NCBI GenBank assembly: GCA_947652605.1 | Contig: OX393583.1 | Coordinates: 12,627,222 to 12,691,221 of the forward strand | Length of the DNA stretch: 64,000 nucleotides | Source: Elmis aenea | Taxonomy: Eukaryota > Arthropoda > Insecta > Coleoptera > Elmidae | Direction of reading: 5' to 3' | In this document: positions 45,028-56,685 of the stretch, in pieces | Position numbering within the stretch: position 1 is the first letter of the stretch | Layout of the letters: each line of letters opens with the position of its first letter | Program-made: the position numbers and the translations under genes | Notes under the pieces: model-generated | The model's database searches: none | What the model saw: only the letters and a program-made list of their open reading frames with translations | Told to the model about the DNA's origin: nothing

Positions 45028-45709
45028 TACGCAGTAGTCTAAAAACAAATGCGTGGTCATCGAAACTTGTATTAAATATAGAGCTGATACTGTCGTCAAA
45101 GGCGTTTTAAATTTTCTAAACGTTGATCCGCAAGAGTCTTTACAAAGTAGACGGATTAAAAACGTGTATTTACCTTAATGTTGAATTCAAAAGGGTACGC
45201 AAGAGGGGTTTACCTTCTGCTTAGGTGTTACAAAATATCCCTCGGAGATTACTAACGTAGTAATTCCGTTTTAAACGTATTTTTAAACATTATATTTTTA
45301 TAAAACTGATAAAACGCTTTTTAAGTGTATATATTTTTTAAAATTAATTCCTTGCACTTCAAAGTACTACATTCTTACTCTATGCCATTTCACTCCCTTT
45401 TTTGTATGTTTCCCTTCGAGCAAAAAGCTTCAGGGTTTGCGCTGATTAAAAGGTGCTTGCTTTGATAAATAAAACGTTTGTAAAGTAATTCAGACTTAAA
45501 CAGTTTCAATGTAATTAAGTTACAGCTAAGACGTCAATCGACAAAAAAAGTGCCTATAGAGTTGTGCTTGCTGACGCAGAACTACATTCTTGATTTTCTA
45601 TGAAAGCCATTTAAACTATAAATCTAAATATTATTACAAAAACTTTCATTACAGAAACTTAATCTTAATAATTTGGAATTTTGAACAAGCCATTGTAAAT
45701 TGTAAATCA

Positions 45710-45836
45710 AAAACCGGAAATAATAGAATATATTTAAGAACTGTTCTGAGTTTTTCTCAAAAACTGCTTAATTTTGGTATTATAACCGTTTCCTTATCTT
45801 GAATATTAAGACTTTGGAGTTTGGACCACCCTGTAC
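45710..45836 (-). repeat. ACAGGGTGG-family terminus
   Basis: The 'aaccggaaataatagaata' to 'tttggaccaccctgtac' segment matches the end of the 2160-2676 copy, with a deletion near the terminus. Confidence 0.7.
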
Positions 45837-45973
45837 ACACCCAAACGCCCTCCTTGGCTACTCCATTGAATCACACAGTACATAACGCAATTGTTACTTG
45901 TGATAAGATACTGTAATTACATAGGATGAAAGAAAGACTGCGCGCAGGTTATATTATTATTACTATTTCGGAA

Positions 45974-48013
45974 TGAGATGAGATTCTTCGATAGCTCCTT
46001 TATTAATGAAAATATTAAAAAATATTTAATACAAATATTGTGCGAACCTCTGTTCTACATAACCTAAAATTATTTTCAAATATACAGGGTGTTTTGTTTG
46101 AGCGACACATATAAAAATGTAATTTTTTTAAATAGAACACCCTGTATATTTTTACATTTTTGGATTCCTCTTATAATTTACTTTAAAAAATGTATAAGGT
46201 TATATGGGTCTAATGTCAACCGTTTTCGTATAATATACATTTTTATGAAATTTTTGAGCAATATAGCACTTTCAATTTTTTTTTAACATTTAAGTTATTT
46301 AAAAAAGCAATAAAGTTTTGTTTAAAAATTAGATTGTCAATAGATTAATTAACACTTTGCGCTAGCTACATTTTAAAAATATTATACAGGGTGTTTTTTA
46401 CGCCCGGTCTAATTTGGTAAACTTTAAACATCGATAAGTCATTTTTCTTAAATACAACACCCTGTATATTTTTACATTTTCTTGTAGAGAATTTAATTGT
46501 CTTTCGAAATTATTAAGCATGTCCTATACCTAAAGTTAATATTTTTTGAGCTATCTCGATTTTTATTAGTATTACTAAGGCAATTGACATATTTTAAAGT
46601 TGGCCATGGAGGTACACCGTACTTTTTCAAAGAATTTTGAAACAAAAGATGATTGTTGTAGTTACTAATGTCAGTTTGGCTTAAACTATAAAATTTGTGA
46701 CAAAATTTGCTTTTTTCAATCGGAAAACCGTTTACTTCTATTAATTAATTCAGATCGTGCAGTTTGACAGTTTTGTAGTTTAAAGTATTAATTAAAACAT
46801 TTTAATTATACAATTTGTGCGAGTAAAAGGAATGGTCGATAGGGCGAGGTGGACCAATCTCCTGGCCACCTAGGTCACCTGGTCTACCCCTATAGTGTTT
46901 TTTGTTTGTTGGGACACAAAATAGCAGTATGTATCAAGAACCCCCCAACAACTGCTGAAGATATGCAGAACAGGATTCCTGTTGCTTTTAATGGTATACC
47001 CCCCGAAATGTTATCAAGGGTGTCTTTTAGAGTCTTTCAGACGACGTCCACAGCTGTGCGTAGAACATAACATAATTTTGAACAATTTATACGGTAAATT
47101 TCGGGAAAAGGGGGTACATTTAAGCTTAAAATTAAAGCTGCAGCTCTTTTGTTCTTTTGTTTCAAAATTCTTTGAAAAATTACGGTTTACCTCCCTGGCC
47201 AACTTTAAAATATTTCGATTGCTTCAGTAATACGAATAAAAATCGAGATAGCTCGAAAAATATCAATTTTAGGTATAGGACATGCTGTATAATTTCGAAA
47301 GACAATTAAATTCCCTACAAGAAAATGTAAAAATATACAGGGTGTTGCATTTAGGAAAAATGACTTATCGATGTTTAAAGTTTACCAAATTAGACCGGGC
47401 GTAAAAAACACCCTGTATAATATTTTTTAAATGTAGCTAGCGCAAAAAAATATTAACTTTAGGTATAGGACATGCTTAATAATTTCGAAAGACAATTAAA
47501 TTCTCTACAAGAAAATGTAAAAATATACAGGGTGTTGTATTTAAGAAAAATGACTTATCGATGTTTAAAGTTTACCAAATTAGACCGGGCGTAAAAAACA
47601 CCCTGTATAATATTTTTAAAATGTAGCTAGCGCAAAGTGTTAATTAATCTATTGACAATCTAATTTTTAAACAAAACTTTATTGCTTTTTTAAATAACTT
47701 AAATGTTAAAAAAAATTGAAAGTGCTGTATTGCTCAAAAATTTCATAAAAATGTAAATTATACGAAAACGGTTGACATTAGACCCATACAACCTTATACA
47801 TTTTTTAAAGTAAATTATAAGAGGAATTCAAAAATGCAAAAATATACAGGGTGTTCTATTTAAAAAATTACATTTTTGTATGTGCCGCTCAAACAAAACG
47901 CCCTGTATATTTGAAAATATTTTTAGGTTATGTAGAACAGAGGTTCGCACAATATTTGTATTAAATATTTTTTAATATTTTCATTAATAAATGAGCTATC
48001 GAAGAATCTCAGG
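45974..48013. mobile_element. Inverted mariner-derived structure with ~600-bp arms
   Basis: The left arm (45974-46630) and right arms (about 47240-47450 and 47455-48013) are reverse complements. They begin with 'cttcgatagctcctttatta' and its complement 'gagctatcgaag'. Within the arms ACAGGGTGT motifs recur at about 46083, 46385, 47336, 47525 and 47847, with their complements. About 190 bp of the right arm is present twice in tandem. A mariner C-terminal fragment sits in the middle on the + strand. The same arm is at 13859-14500. Confidence 0.82.
46838..47095 (+). pseudogene. Mariner transposase C-terminal fragment
   Basis: Frames read GRARWTNL, then V-S-R-T-PQQLLKICRTGF or, in the next frame, QNRIPVAFNGIPPEMLSRV, and then F-R-V-F-QTTSTAVRRT. 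It is the same transposase tail as at 22062-22242, with several frame changes. Confidence 0.75.
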
Positions 48014-48690
48014 GTCGTGGTGCACCCATTTAGACTTCTTCATAGCTGTTACCGTTTACGAGATCACAATAGTGGCCCTTCTATATTGACCACCCTGTAT
48101 ATAAAAATACAAAGTAATTTAGTTATAGCAGCTTCATCATATCCACACCGGCGGTGAGTGATTGAAATGCCAAGTATAGACCTAATTCTGTTAACAGCAC
48201 TAGTTCTCAATTTACCTATGATTTCCATATATTAAGGCATTCCCAAGTTTCTCGAGTTCTGAAGTTTAGTTTAACATCAGTAATCTACAGGCAAATTCGC
48301 CTAAGTTTCAAAGTACGATATGCGTACGCTGTGTTATCAAAATTTGCAGGAACTGAACTAATAATAGAAAATGCTAAAACTTATCAACTGTTTTGATGGA
48401 TCTCCTTAAAAGAAGTCTTCATGAAGATCTAAAAATATCGCTAATATTCGAAATAAAGAAGTAATTACAGATTTTTGCAGTTTTTAATAACAGAACATGC
48501 TAATAATGATAAAAGAAGCCGCTAAATTAACGATTAATGAGCATTTATCCTGCAATTTGCAATTTTCTGCTTTTCGCAATATTTTTAGGTGAGCAAATTT
48601 TTCGCAAGAATAGCAAAATAAATCAAATTTCGCGACCCACGGTGGTAGATACGAAGAAAAGTCAAGAGACACTTTTTGTTTAAGATAAAA
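48014..48690. other. No gene recognised
   Basis: 48050-48095 holds a 'ttgaccaccctgtatata' repeat end. The remainder is AT-rich with no supported frame. Confidence 0.4.
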
Positions 48691-48990
48691 GATTTAAATT
48701 TTTTATTATTAAAATGTTGCTCCCTAACCGGACTAACATTATTGTTAAAACTTATTTCTTAACTTCAAGAAACGAGGTCGCTACGCTTTTTTGAAGTAAA
48801 GCCTCCTTATGTCAGATTTTTCGGAAAAAAATTAATAAGTTGGCAACACTGTCACAAAATCAAAAAATGAAAAGACATTCGTGTAGAGGTTAAAAAATGA
48901 CAATCGAGGACCTAAAAATATACAGGGTGTTCCATTTAAAAAAATATTTGTTTTTGATATAGCGCGAAAATGGAACACCCTGTATAGTTG
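48691..48990. repeat. Dispersed repeat, inverted partner at 60885-61190
   Basis: The block 'ttgctccctaaccggactaa' to 'gaacaccctgtatag' recurs in reverse complement at 60885-61190. It includes the 'cgaggtcgctacg' and 'agttggcaacactg' segments and a pair of opposed ACAGGGTGTTCC motifs about 60 bp apart. Confidence 0.75.
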
Positions 48991-49029
48991 AAAATAATTT
49001 AAGGTCATGTAGTAAATTACCACAAACAA

Positions 49030-50345
49030 CTTTTGTATGAAACTTTTTTCTGTGAAATTGTTACAAGACGAGATATTGATCCGTTACGTTACATTTTGGA
49101 CACACTGTATCTAGAACACTATTGCAGATATAACAATGAAATTTTGTATCTGAGCGTTATGGTATTTTTCGGATTCGATGAAAATATTAAGGTTGCAATG
49201 CGACTTCCGGTTCAACCGGAAACGGACTCAAACTTTCAAATTTTAAATAGAACACCCTGTTTATTTTTACATTTTTAGATTCCTCTTAAAATTTATTTTA
49301 AAAAATGCTACAGGTTATGTGGGTCTAAAGCCAACCGTTTTCATAAAATTTACATTTTTATGAAAATTTTGAGCAATACAGCACTTTCAACTTTTTTAAA
49401 CATTTAAGTTATTTAAAAAGGCAGTAGAATTTCGTTTGAAAATTATATTGACAATAGATTATTTAACACTTTGCGCTAGCTATATTTTAAAAATATTATA
49501 CATGGTGTTTTTTACGCTTGGACAAACTCGCGAAACTTTAAACATCCATAAGTCATTTTTCTTAAATACAACACACCATTTGTTTTTACATGGTCTTGTA
49601 GAAAATTTGATTGTGTTTCAAAAACATTAACCATGTTTCATACCTAAAACGAATATTTTTCGAGTTATCACGAATTTATTGTAAATTATTCGGGCAATGT
49701 AATACTTTCGAGTAGGCTATGAACGTTGACAGCGGTAATTTTGAAACAATTGAAAGATAAAAACAAGAAAGTTGTAATATTATCTTTTCGTCGCTTATTT
49801 TCTAATAATGTAGATGTAATTTTACCATGTTTTCGTTTAAATCGAGGTTTCTTATTATGCATTTATTCATTGGACCGGTGTGATGCGACAATTACTAAAT
49901 CCTATAAACTTATTTTTTGTGTTTCTACAGTATGATTTTCGGTTGAATCGGAAATGGTTTCAACCCTAACCGATTTTTTTTAAATTTGTAGATAACATTG
50001 GTCGGTAACGTTTGTTCAATCAGCGTTCTTTTCGCGTACTCAACACATTAATTATTAATCGGTTGTTAAGACTTTGCAAACGATCAAAATCAATTATATG
50101 AACAATATTGTGTCCCTGATAACGTCAATATAAACGTAAGATTGGTAAAATTACATCTACCCTAAAAAAAAAATCGAAAATTCGAAAGGAAAAGATAATA
50201 TTACATCTTTCTTGTTTTTATCTTTCAATTGTTTCAAAATGACCGCTGTCTACCTTCATAGCCTACTCGAAAATCGAATCCGAAAAATACCATAACGCTT
50301 AGATACAACATTTCATTGTTATATCTGCAATAGTACCTATTCTAG
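49030..50345. repeat. Foldback-type repeat with separated arms
   Basis: 49105-49190 ('gatataacaatgaaa', 'gcgttatggtatttttcgg') is inverted at 50278-50345. 49690-49790 ('gagtaggctatgaacg', 'aattgaaagataaaaacaag') is inverted at 50180-50275. Part of it also resembles the mariner arm (49250-49560 versus 46130-46470). Open frames in it are not supported as genes. Confidence 0.65.
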
Positions 50346-51179
50346 ATATTTGTCTGTTTCCATATTTTTGCGCAACCCTGTATATTTGATAAGCTAGCAC
50401 GAATACATAATCTTTGTGAACGTTTAATACTTAATTTATGCAATAAAGATAAGGTTTACTGAGCATTCGAGCGCTTTGATATACTTTAAATGATCCTAAT
50501 CTCTAAAAAATTAATAACATAAACTTGTTCTTTAAAATTGTGTTATTTCTTGCCACAGTTTTATTTTTTCCCATTAGTTAACCATTAGCAAAATACATTA
50601 ATTTAAAAATCGTTTAGATTTTAGATAAACAACTACAAAACACCACGACAAGTTATATATCTTGATAGCGTTCTCAAACTGTTGAAGCTCAACCTGTTTT
50701 AGTTACGTAATCGGTTTATTTATTTCTTTAATAAACAATTAAAACGAGACTTATATCGCTTGATGATGGCTCGATAAAACAGGGCTGCGAACTCCTGATA
50801 ATTTTAGTAGTTCGACTCCGCCTCCGACAAAATTAAATACATTTTATGGTGTGTGTAATATAAAAAAGAAATATAAAGAAACGATTTAAAATTTGAGTTT
50901 AAATTTTGCCGCAAAGGACAACCTCGCAATTTTTTGTTGTACTCGGAGTCAGAGTCGGTACATTTTTTCCGACTCCACTGACAAGAAATTCCTTCTAAAC
51001 TCCGACACCACAGCGCTGGATAAAACTGGTCCTCCGACAGATAACGTACGCGGGTTGATCAAATGTTATCTAGAGCAGCGTATCTCGATATTTGGACATC
51101 CGCAGACAACTCAAAACATTTTGGTAAATTTGCGGCACCTTCGTGTGTATGGAACGCCATAACATTCAAGTAGATCAAA
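50346..51179. other. No gene recognised
   Basis: Holds the complement of the 44227 repeat end at its start and a GACTCCGAC-rich stretch at 50810-51005. The + frame at 50893-51162 has no recognisable domain. Confidence 0.35.
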
Positions 51180-52350
51180 GGTTTAGACCTCGTACGAAAC
51201 AGTTAAAAAGTGTTACAAAATTTCAGTGATACATGCAACTTTCAAGAGATCTGGATTTCTGGACTGCGGCGCGATGGACGCCATCTCTTCGAAAATAAAT
51301 AAAAGCTTAAGACCTCGTACGAAACGTTTTAAAAAGTGTTACAAAATTTCAGTGATACATGCAACTTTCAAGAGATCTGGATTTCTGGACCGCGGCGCGA
51401 TGAACTTGGCACGCCATCGCTTCGAAAATAAATAAAAGCTTAAGACCTCGTACGAAACGTTTTAAAAAGTGTTACAAAATTTCAGTGACACATGCAACTT
51501 TCAAGAGATCTAGATTTCTGGACCACGGCGCGATGTACGCCATCTCTTCGAAAATAAATAAAAGCTTAAGACCTCGTACGAAACGTTTTAAAAAGTGTTA
51601 CAAAATTTCAGTGATACATGCAACTTTCAAGAGATCTGGATTGCTGGACTGCGGCGCGATGAACTTGGCACGTCATCGCTTCGAAAATAAATAAAAGCTG
51701 AAGAGCTCGTACGAAACGTTTTAAAAAGTGTTACAAAATTTCAGTGATACATGCAACTTTCAAGAGATCTGGATTTCTGGACCGCGGCGCGATGAACTTG
51801 GCACGCCATTGCTTCGAAAATAAATAAAAGCTTAAGACCTCGTACGAAACGTTTTAAAAAGGGTTACAAAATTTCGGTGGTACATGCAACTTTCAAGAGA
51901 TCTGGATATCTGGACCGCGGCGCGATGAATTTGGAACGCCATCGCTTCGAAAATAAATAAAAGCTTAAGAGCTCGTACGAAACGTTTTAAAAAGTGTTAC
52001 AAAATTTCAGTGATACATGCAACTTTCAAGAGATCTGAATTGCTGGACTGCGGCGCGATGAACTTGGCACGTCATCGCTTCGAAAATAAATAAAAGCTGA
52101 AGAGCTCGTACGAAACGTTTTAAAAAGTGTTACAAAATTTCAGTGATACATGCAACTTTCAAGAGAACTAGATTTCTGGACCACGGCGCGATGAACTTGG
52201 CACGCCATCGCTTCGAAATTAAATAAAAGCTTAAGAGCTCGTACGAAACGTTTTAAAAAGTGTTACAAAATTTCAGTGATACGTGCAACGTTCATGAGAT
52301 CTGAATTTCTGGACTATAGCGTAATGAACTTGACACGCCATCGCTTCTAA
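51180..52350. repeat. Satellite array, about nine copies of a 133-bp unit
   Basis: The landmark CTCGTACGAAAC recurs at about 51189, 51314, 51447, 51573, 51706, 51839, 51973, 52106 and 52239. Spacing is 125 or 126 bp twice and 133-134 bp otherwise. The short units lack 8 bp (gatggacgccatctc versus gatgaacttggcacgccatc). The first four intervals alternate 125/133/126/133, suggesting an early two-unit higher-order repeat. The outermost units are most diverged. Frames repeat HATFKRSGFLDRGAM-like peptides and are not genes. Confidence 0.95.
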
Positions 52351-53290
52351 AATTCACTAATTTTACAAAGTTGTACTTTAACGTGTTTGAATCGTGTTTT
52401 CATGGATAATTTGTATTGGACCAAAATAAAAAATTTATAGAAAACGGCGCGTCATGGAAAATATTTAATATTTAATTGTTTGCGCCATATACTTTAACTT
52501 CTTTATTTAGTTTAAAGCGTATAAATTTAGCTACCTCATTCGCTAACAATCATAACAATATTTTTTTTAGGAGTTGTGTAATGTAGAGAATATTTTATCA
52601 TTGCAAAGTTCATCTGTACCGCTCAGTTAATGATTTGCGCGACAAAATATAATTTTCCATTAGTCTGTAGCTCCTCCGAATCTGACGCCAACATGAAATA
52701 GCCGTCGTGTCCTAATATATAACCGTTTACCCGGAAAGCCGACTAGGGCCCCTAACTCAATTATGTTACCCCATTACGGCCCTGATTTGAATTCACCGAC
52801 GTTCACTGTCGACTCATCTTTATTGGCCAATTGAATTACGTCTGTAAGACAACGACGGATGGGCGCGGAGAGGCGCCGTGACGTTTGTTTGGACGAGTTT
52901 TTTTTTCGCGTGCTCTTGAAAAACGCCGTTCGAGGGAGCCAGACGTTGAACGAAAGCCAACGGATATATACGGGGGTGTGCGGCGTTTGTGTTTCCATGG
53001 TTACTAATCATTCTTGATTACTGTAGGTGTATTTCGGCCCCTCGAAATGATACGTGATTTGAACGGTTAAAATTCCACAGTATGGCAATTGGTATTCCCC
53101 TTTTGGCTTTGTCGCCTCCCCTCAATAATACGCGAATGTATTTTAGCAATTGCGAATCACTTTCACAAAAACGCGGTGCGTGCGAGGGCGCATCTATCGA
53201 TGTTTGAATTAGTACAGCAGTTGGTATGACGTGGTTCAAGCTGTTCTGATTCCAATTCGTATTATCGTTACTGCGTATAAAAACTCCATT
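52351..53290. other. No gene recognised
   Basis: Minus-strand open frames around 52774-53011 and 53018-53578 have no recognisable domain, and the latter runs into a repeat. A GC-richer block is at 52840-52990. Confidence 0.35.
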
Positions 53291-53294
53291 TGCT

Positions 53295-54120
53295 GAACAT
53301 ACCAGGTGTAAATGAAGTGTGGTACACCCCCTTTTTTTCTTTATTTTTGATTTTAGGTTAATGAAATTTGAGACAAATAGTATGTACAAAAAACCTGTTT
53401 TTTTTTGAGCACGTGCACACAATTGTTCCACTTCCGGTTTCTCCGGAAATGACCCCAACTTTGTTGTTTTAAATGGAACACCCTGTATATTTTTACATTT
53501 TTGAAAAGAGGAAGCGATTTTCGATACGTCTGCACTATTTTGGTTAATTTTTATAACCTTAAATAATTTTTGAACCAAAATTTAATTTTTTATTTAGTGT
53601 GCCGTGACCTGCATAAATTTTATTTTATTATGTCAACAATTGTCCAAAAAATGTTTTTGTAAATTTTAATTGACATATTTTTTTTTTTTATTAATGGCAT
53701 CTATGATTAATTTCCAATCTATTTTTTATGAATAATAAGTAAATTGTTGTGGCTTTAATTTAACGTGAAGGATAAGCTTGCCCAGTGGCAGCTATCCGTT
53801 TAAATTTACTTAAATTAATTTATTATTGGCCACATAGGTTAAATTTTTACTTAAAACGATTGACATTTAGGTTACTTTAATCGGCTTTGAAAGTTGCGGA
53901 ACCGGTTTTTTGACAAAAAGTCAATTTTTTTTAAATGGAACTATGATGGCACAAGCGGTTATTTAAATGAAGCATCTTCTAACGAATCCATCGATACCAA
54001 TAACTTGTAATTTTAATAAGAGCCCGCTTCAAAAACTTCAAATTATGATTAAGAGATCCTGTTAATCGCAGTACACTGTGTATAACTGCAACAAGACGAA
54101 TCATTCAAAACAAAAACATG
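53295..54120 (+). repeat. Foldback arm related to 33829-35446
   Basis: Shares 'ggtacacc(t/c)cctttttttctttag', 'ccggtttc(g/t)(t/c)c(a/g)gaaat', 'aactttgtt(a/g)tt' and 'tggaacaccct(a/g)ta' with 34060-34230, then 'cgtgacctgcata' with 34388. It is interrupted at about 53685-53850 by unrelated sequence, after which 'aggttactttaatcggcttt' resumes. The right arm is missing. Confidence 0.75.
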
Positions 54121-54159
54121 GGTGCCACGGAAGATCACTGAGGAAACAGAGTGCTGGGG

Positions 54160-54310
54160 AATGTGAGTCTATGCTGTGTGTCCTAGCTCACACCCCCAGC
54201 CGTAGCTGCTCTATGGGGGGTGCCCCTGGGTGGTAGGTCTATGCTGTGTGTCCTGGCCCACACCTGGCCGTAGCCGCCCCATGAGGGTACACCTGGGTGA
54301 TGAGGCGCAG
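54160..54310. repeat. Tandem duplication, about 71 bp, GC-rich
   Basis: 'gtctatgctgtgtgtcct' followed by 'cacacc' and 'ccgtagc(t/c)gc' occurs at about 54167 and 54238. The surrounding 54120-54680 is markedly more GC-rich than the rest of the window, and ends with 'gggttgcccccggtgagtag'. It could be a LINE or SINE 5' region, but nothing confirms it. Confidence 0.7.
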
Positions 54311-54689
54311 TAAGCGTAGGAATCCGGCCGTACACCGGAGTGTCCACCCAAGTGCCATCAAAGCATGCCAACGGTACCCAACGTGACCAGAGAGCCTGTT
54401 AGCTGGACGGTTGTCCAGGTTGTTGAGCTGGACTGTTGTCCAGGGGTTGAGCTGGATTAGATTCAGGGTGTATGTTGATACACATGCTAATTTATATAAT
54501 GCGTGGGACGCCATGCTTTGCCTTTCAGCTTTGTGTGCGAGTGAGACCACCTTGTTGTTTTATGCTTGGCTTTAGTGGAGATTTGTGTGTTACTGTAATA
54601 TGGTGATGGGCTTATATTAACCCTGGCGATCCAGGATCACACGCGGGGGTGGGTTGCCCCCGGTGAGTAGATAATTGTTACTAATTATT

Positions 54690-55861
54690 AAATGTTATCA
54701 GTGGCACAAGCTTCTTTGTTTTATGTACGCTGCATACACCTTTGCACCAATCGCTTGGCTTCAGCCTCTGCCTACCTCGGGAACCCATGTGTATAATAAA
54801 TAACACTAAACTTGTAAGTAAAATAATGCGAACCATGTAAACTAAAGTAGTTAACGCCCCAGTTATTAAGTATTCAAAAAGGCATCCTAACACATATGTT
54901 AAAATAATCTGGTTTTATGCACATAGTTTTGTCTTAAATTTAGTTTGTTTAAATTAGAAAACAAAGAAATACATGGGTTGAGCCTGATTCTTTTACACAC
55001 AGGAAACTGCGTAGCCTACATTTTGTACAGTACAGTAGGCTGTGATATTGCATGTAAGTGTCGCAAACGCAAAATGATTTTCTTTGTTTAATTGTACTTA
55101 TTGTTTGCATTGTATTTAGAAGCGAGATAAAAGCAGATAGCGAGCGCAGATTCTTCCCAAGAACAGTTCGAAGTAAGCGGAATTTAATCTCCTGTAACCG
55201 GCCGCTGAAAATAATACGCCCGCCAAAGCGCAAGCACTTATTTTTTTATGATTGCTACAACCAATGAAGTTGCAAATTGTCCTCCCCGTTCATTTATTAT
55301 ACATCGAATCCGACCGACGCACTGATGCGTCGGCGGTTTTTGCGAACGTCCGAGATTCAAAGCGTTGCAAAAATCATATCCCACGACAAATATTATCTTT
55401 TAAAACAAACACCGGGCTTGAACCCGTCGTCGCCTGAATGAAATATATATAAAAAAAGCCGATGCGTGTCCGTTCCGAGAATAAACTTCTAACTAAAAAA
55501 GTTATTACAATTTACTTCATTCGTCAAATACCTGAACACGCAGATGAAGTCAGTATCGCCCGCTAAGCCGATTTCATGAACACAAGAGTTTTAAAATTTC
55601 TGATCAATTTTATCGCGACGTTTGGAAATTCTCTAGATATCGTGGCCTCCTTTATATATGATATTAAATTTAAATAATTACCATATTTTAATCAAATCGT
55701 CTCAAAATATTTCATGAATTTTTAAGCAGTCCGCGAACGTCCTTCCCTCGCACAGCATAATATGCAGATTGATCGAGTTTTGTAAGCGCTTTTTTGAAAT
55801 ATTTAAAGCATAACACAGGGCACGCCAAATAGATGAGACACTACAGGAATCTCGGTTATTA
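54690..55861. other. No gene recognised
   Basis: Overlapping open frames at 54949-55267 on both strands have no recognisable domains. No terminal repeats. Confidence 0.35.
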
Positions 55862-56370
55862 TAAAGTCTGTTTTATACTACACTATTTTTTCGTTTAAGA
55901 AAATCGTATACGATTTTCTAGTACGGTGTCAATCAGAAATTACAAATCTTGAACCAAAAATTCGTACGAAATTATTACCGTCCCTATATGCGTCCTATTT
56001 TAGCATGGGCGTGTTTTGTGGCATGGGCGCATGCGTATTCTACTGCAACTGTATCTGACCGCATGTCATTTGTGGGTTAGGTTAAGTGAAACAATCAAAC
56101 GATGTTAAATACTACTTATTACCGTTATAATCCCTCACAATTTATTTTGTAGGAATAAATATGTAGAATGGAACAAGCGTTAAATATACGTTAAATTTGA
56201 AAATGATTCGCTTTCTGTTGTGATCAAATTGAACATTTTCGTACCAAAAAATAGTACAGTGTAAGAGGTTCATATTTTCCATGCTAAATTCTTGAACGAA
56301 ATTTTTGTATCAAAAATCGTATACGATTTTCTTAAACGAAAAAATAGTATAGTATAAAACCGTCTTAAGA
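55862..56370. mobile_element. AGTCTGTTTTATAC-type MITE, most complete copy (~509 bp)
   Basis: The left end AGTCTGTTTTATACTACACT and right end (TAGTATAAAACCGTCTTA) are inverted repeats with extended similarity including 'cgtttaagaaaatcgtatacg'. No coding frame. The element serves as reference for the interrupted copy in the hAT element (10739) and the truncated one (35964). The host duplication is not certain. Confidence 0.85.
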
Positions 56371-56584
56371 GATACAAAGTCAGTTAAATTGGACAAATTA
56401 AATAGTTACTCCGTGGCAGGGCCGGTTCTAGATATCTGGCCGGCTGTGTGCAATTATCATTTGGCCGCCCATATCCAGTAAATAAAATAAAAAAATAAAG
56501 GCCATAAATATAATACGAAAATAAAGTTTTTATTATACAATAAAAAAGGGAACACATCACACATACATAGAAAAAATTATCAGA

Positions 56585-56683
56585 TCATTTTACAAGATCA
56601 TGCATATCAATCTCATCTAGTAATTTGTACTCACTTAATATAATTGCCAAATTTGTTAAACGTTCTTGTAAAATTTTCGATCG
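56585..56683 (-). pseudogene. hAT transposase, last ~32 residues
   Basis: Reads SKILQERLTNLAIILSEYKL then LDEIDMHDLVK and a TGA. This is the final helix of ZMYM1-like hAT transposases (RL-x-x-LAI-x-S-I-E). It is the downstream continuation of 58007-58268 after the nested pogo element is removed. Confidence 0.85.
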
Positions 56684-56685
56684 TA

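Noticed and set aside
51180..52350. Hammerhead-ribozyme-like core in the satellite (CTGAAGA...GAAAC with a hairpin after it)
   Set aside because: Only two or three units have CTGAAGA (most have CTTAAGA). The sequence between it and GAAA cannot form helix II beyond one pair, and I see no strands able to form helix I.
53018..53578. 186-codon minus-strand open frame
   Set aside because: About half overlaps a foldback arm (53295 onward), and no domain or motif is recognisable.
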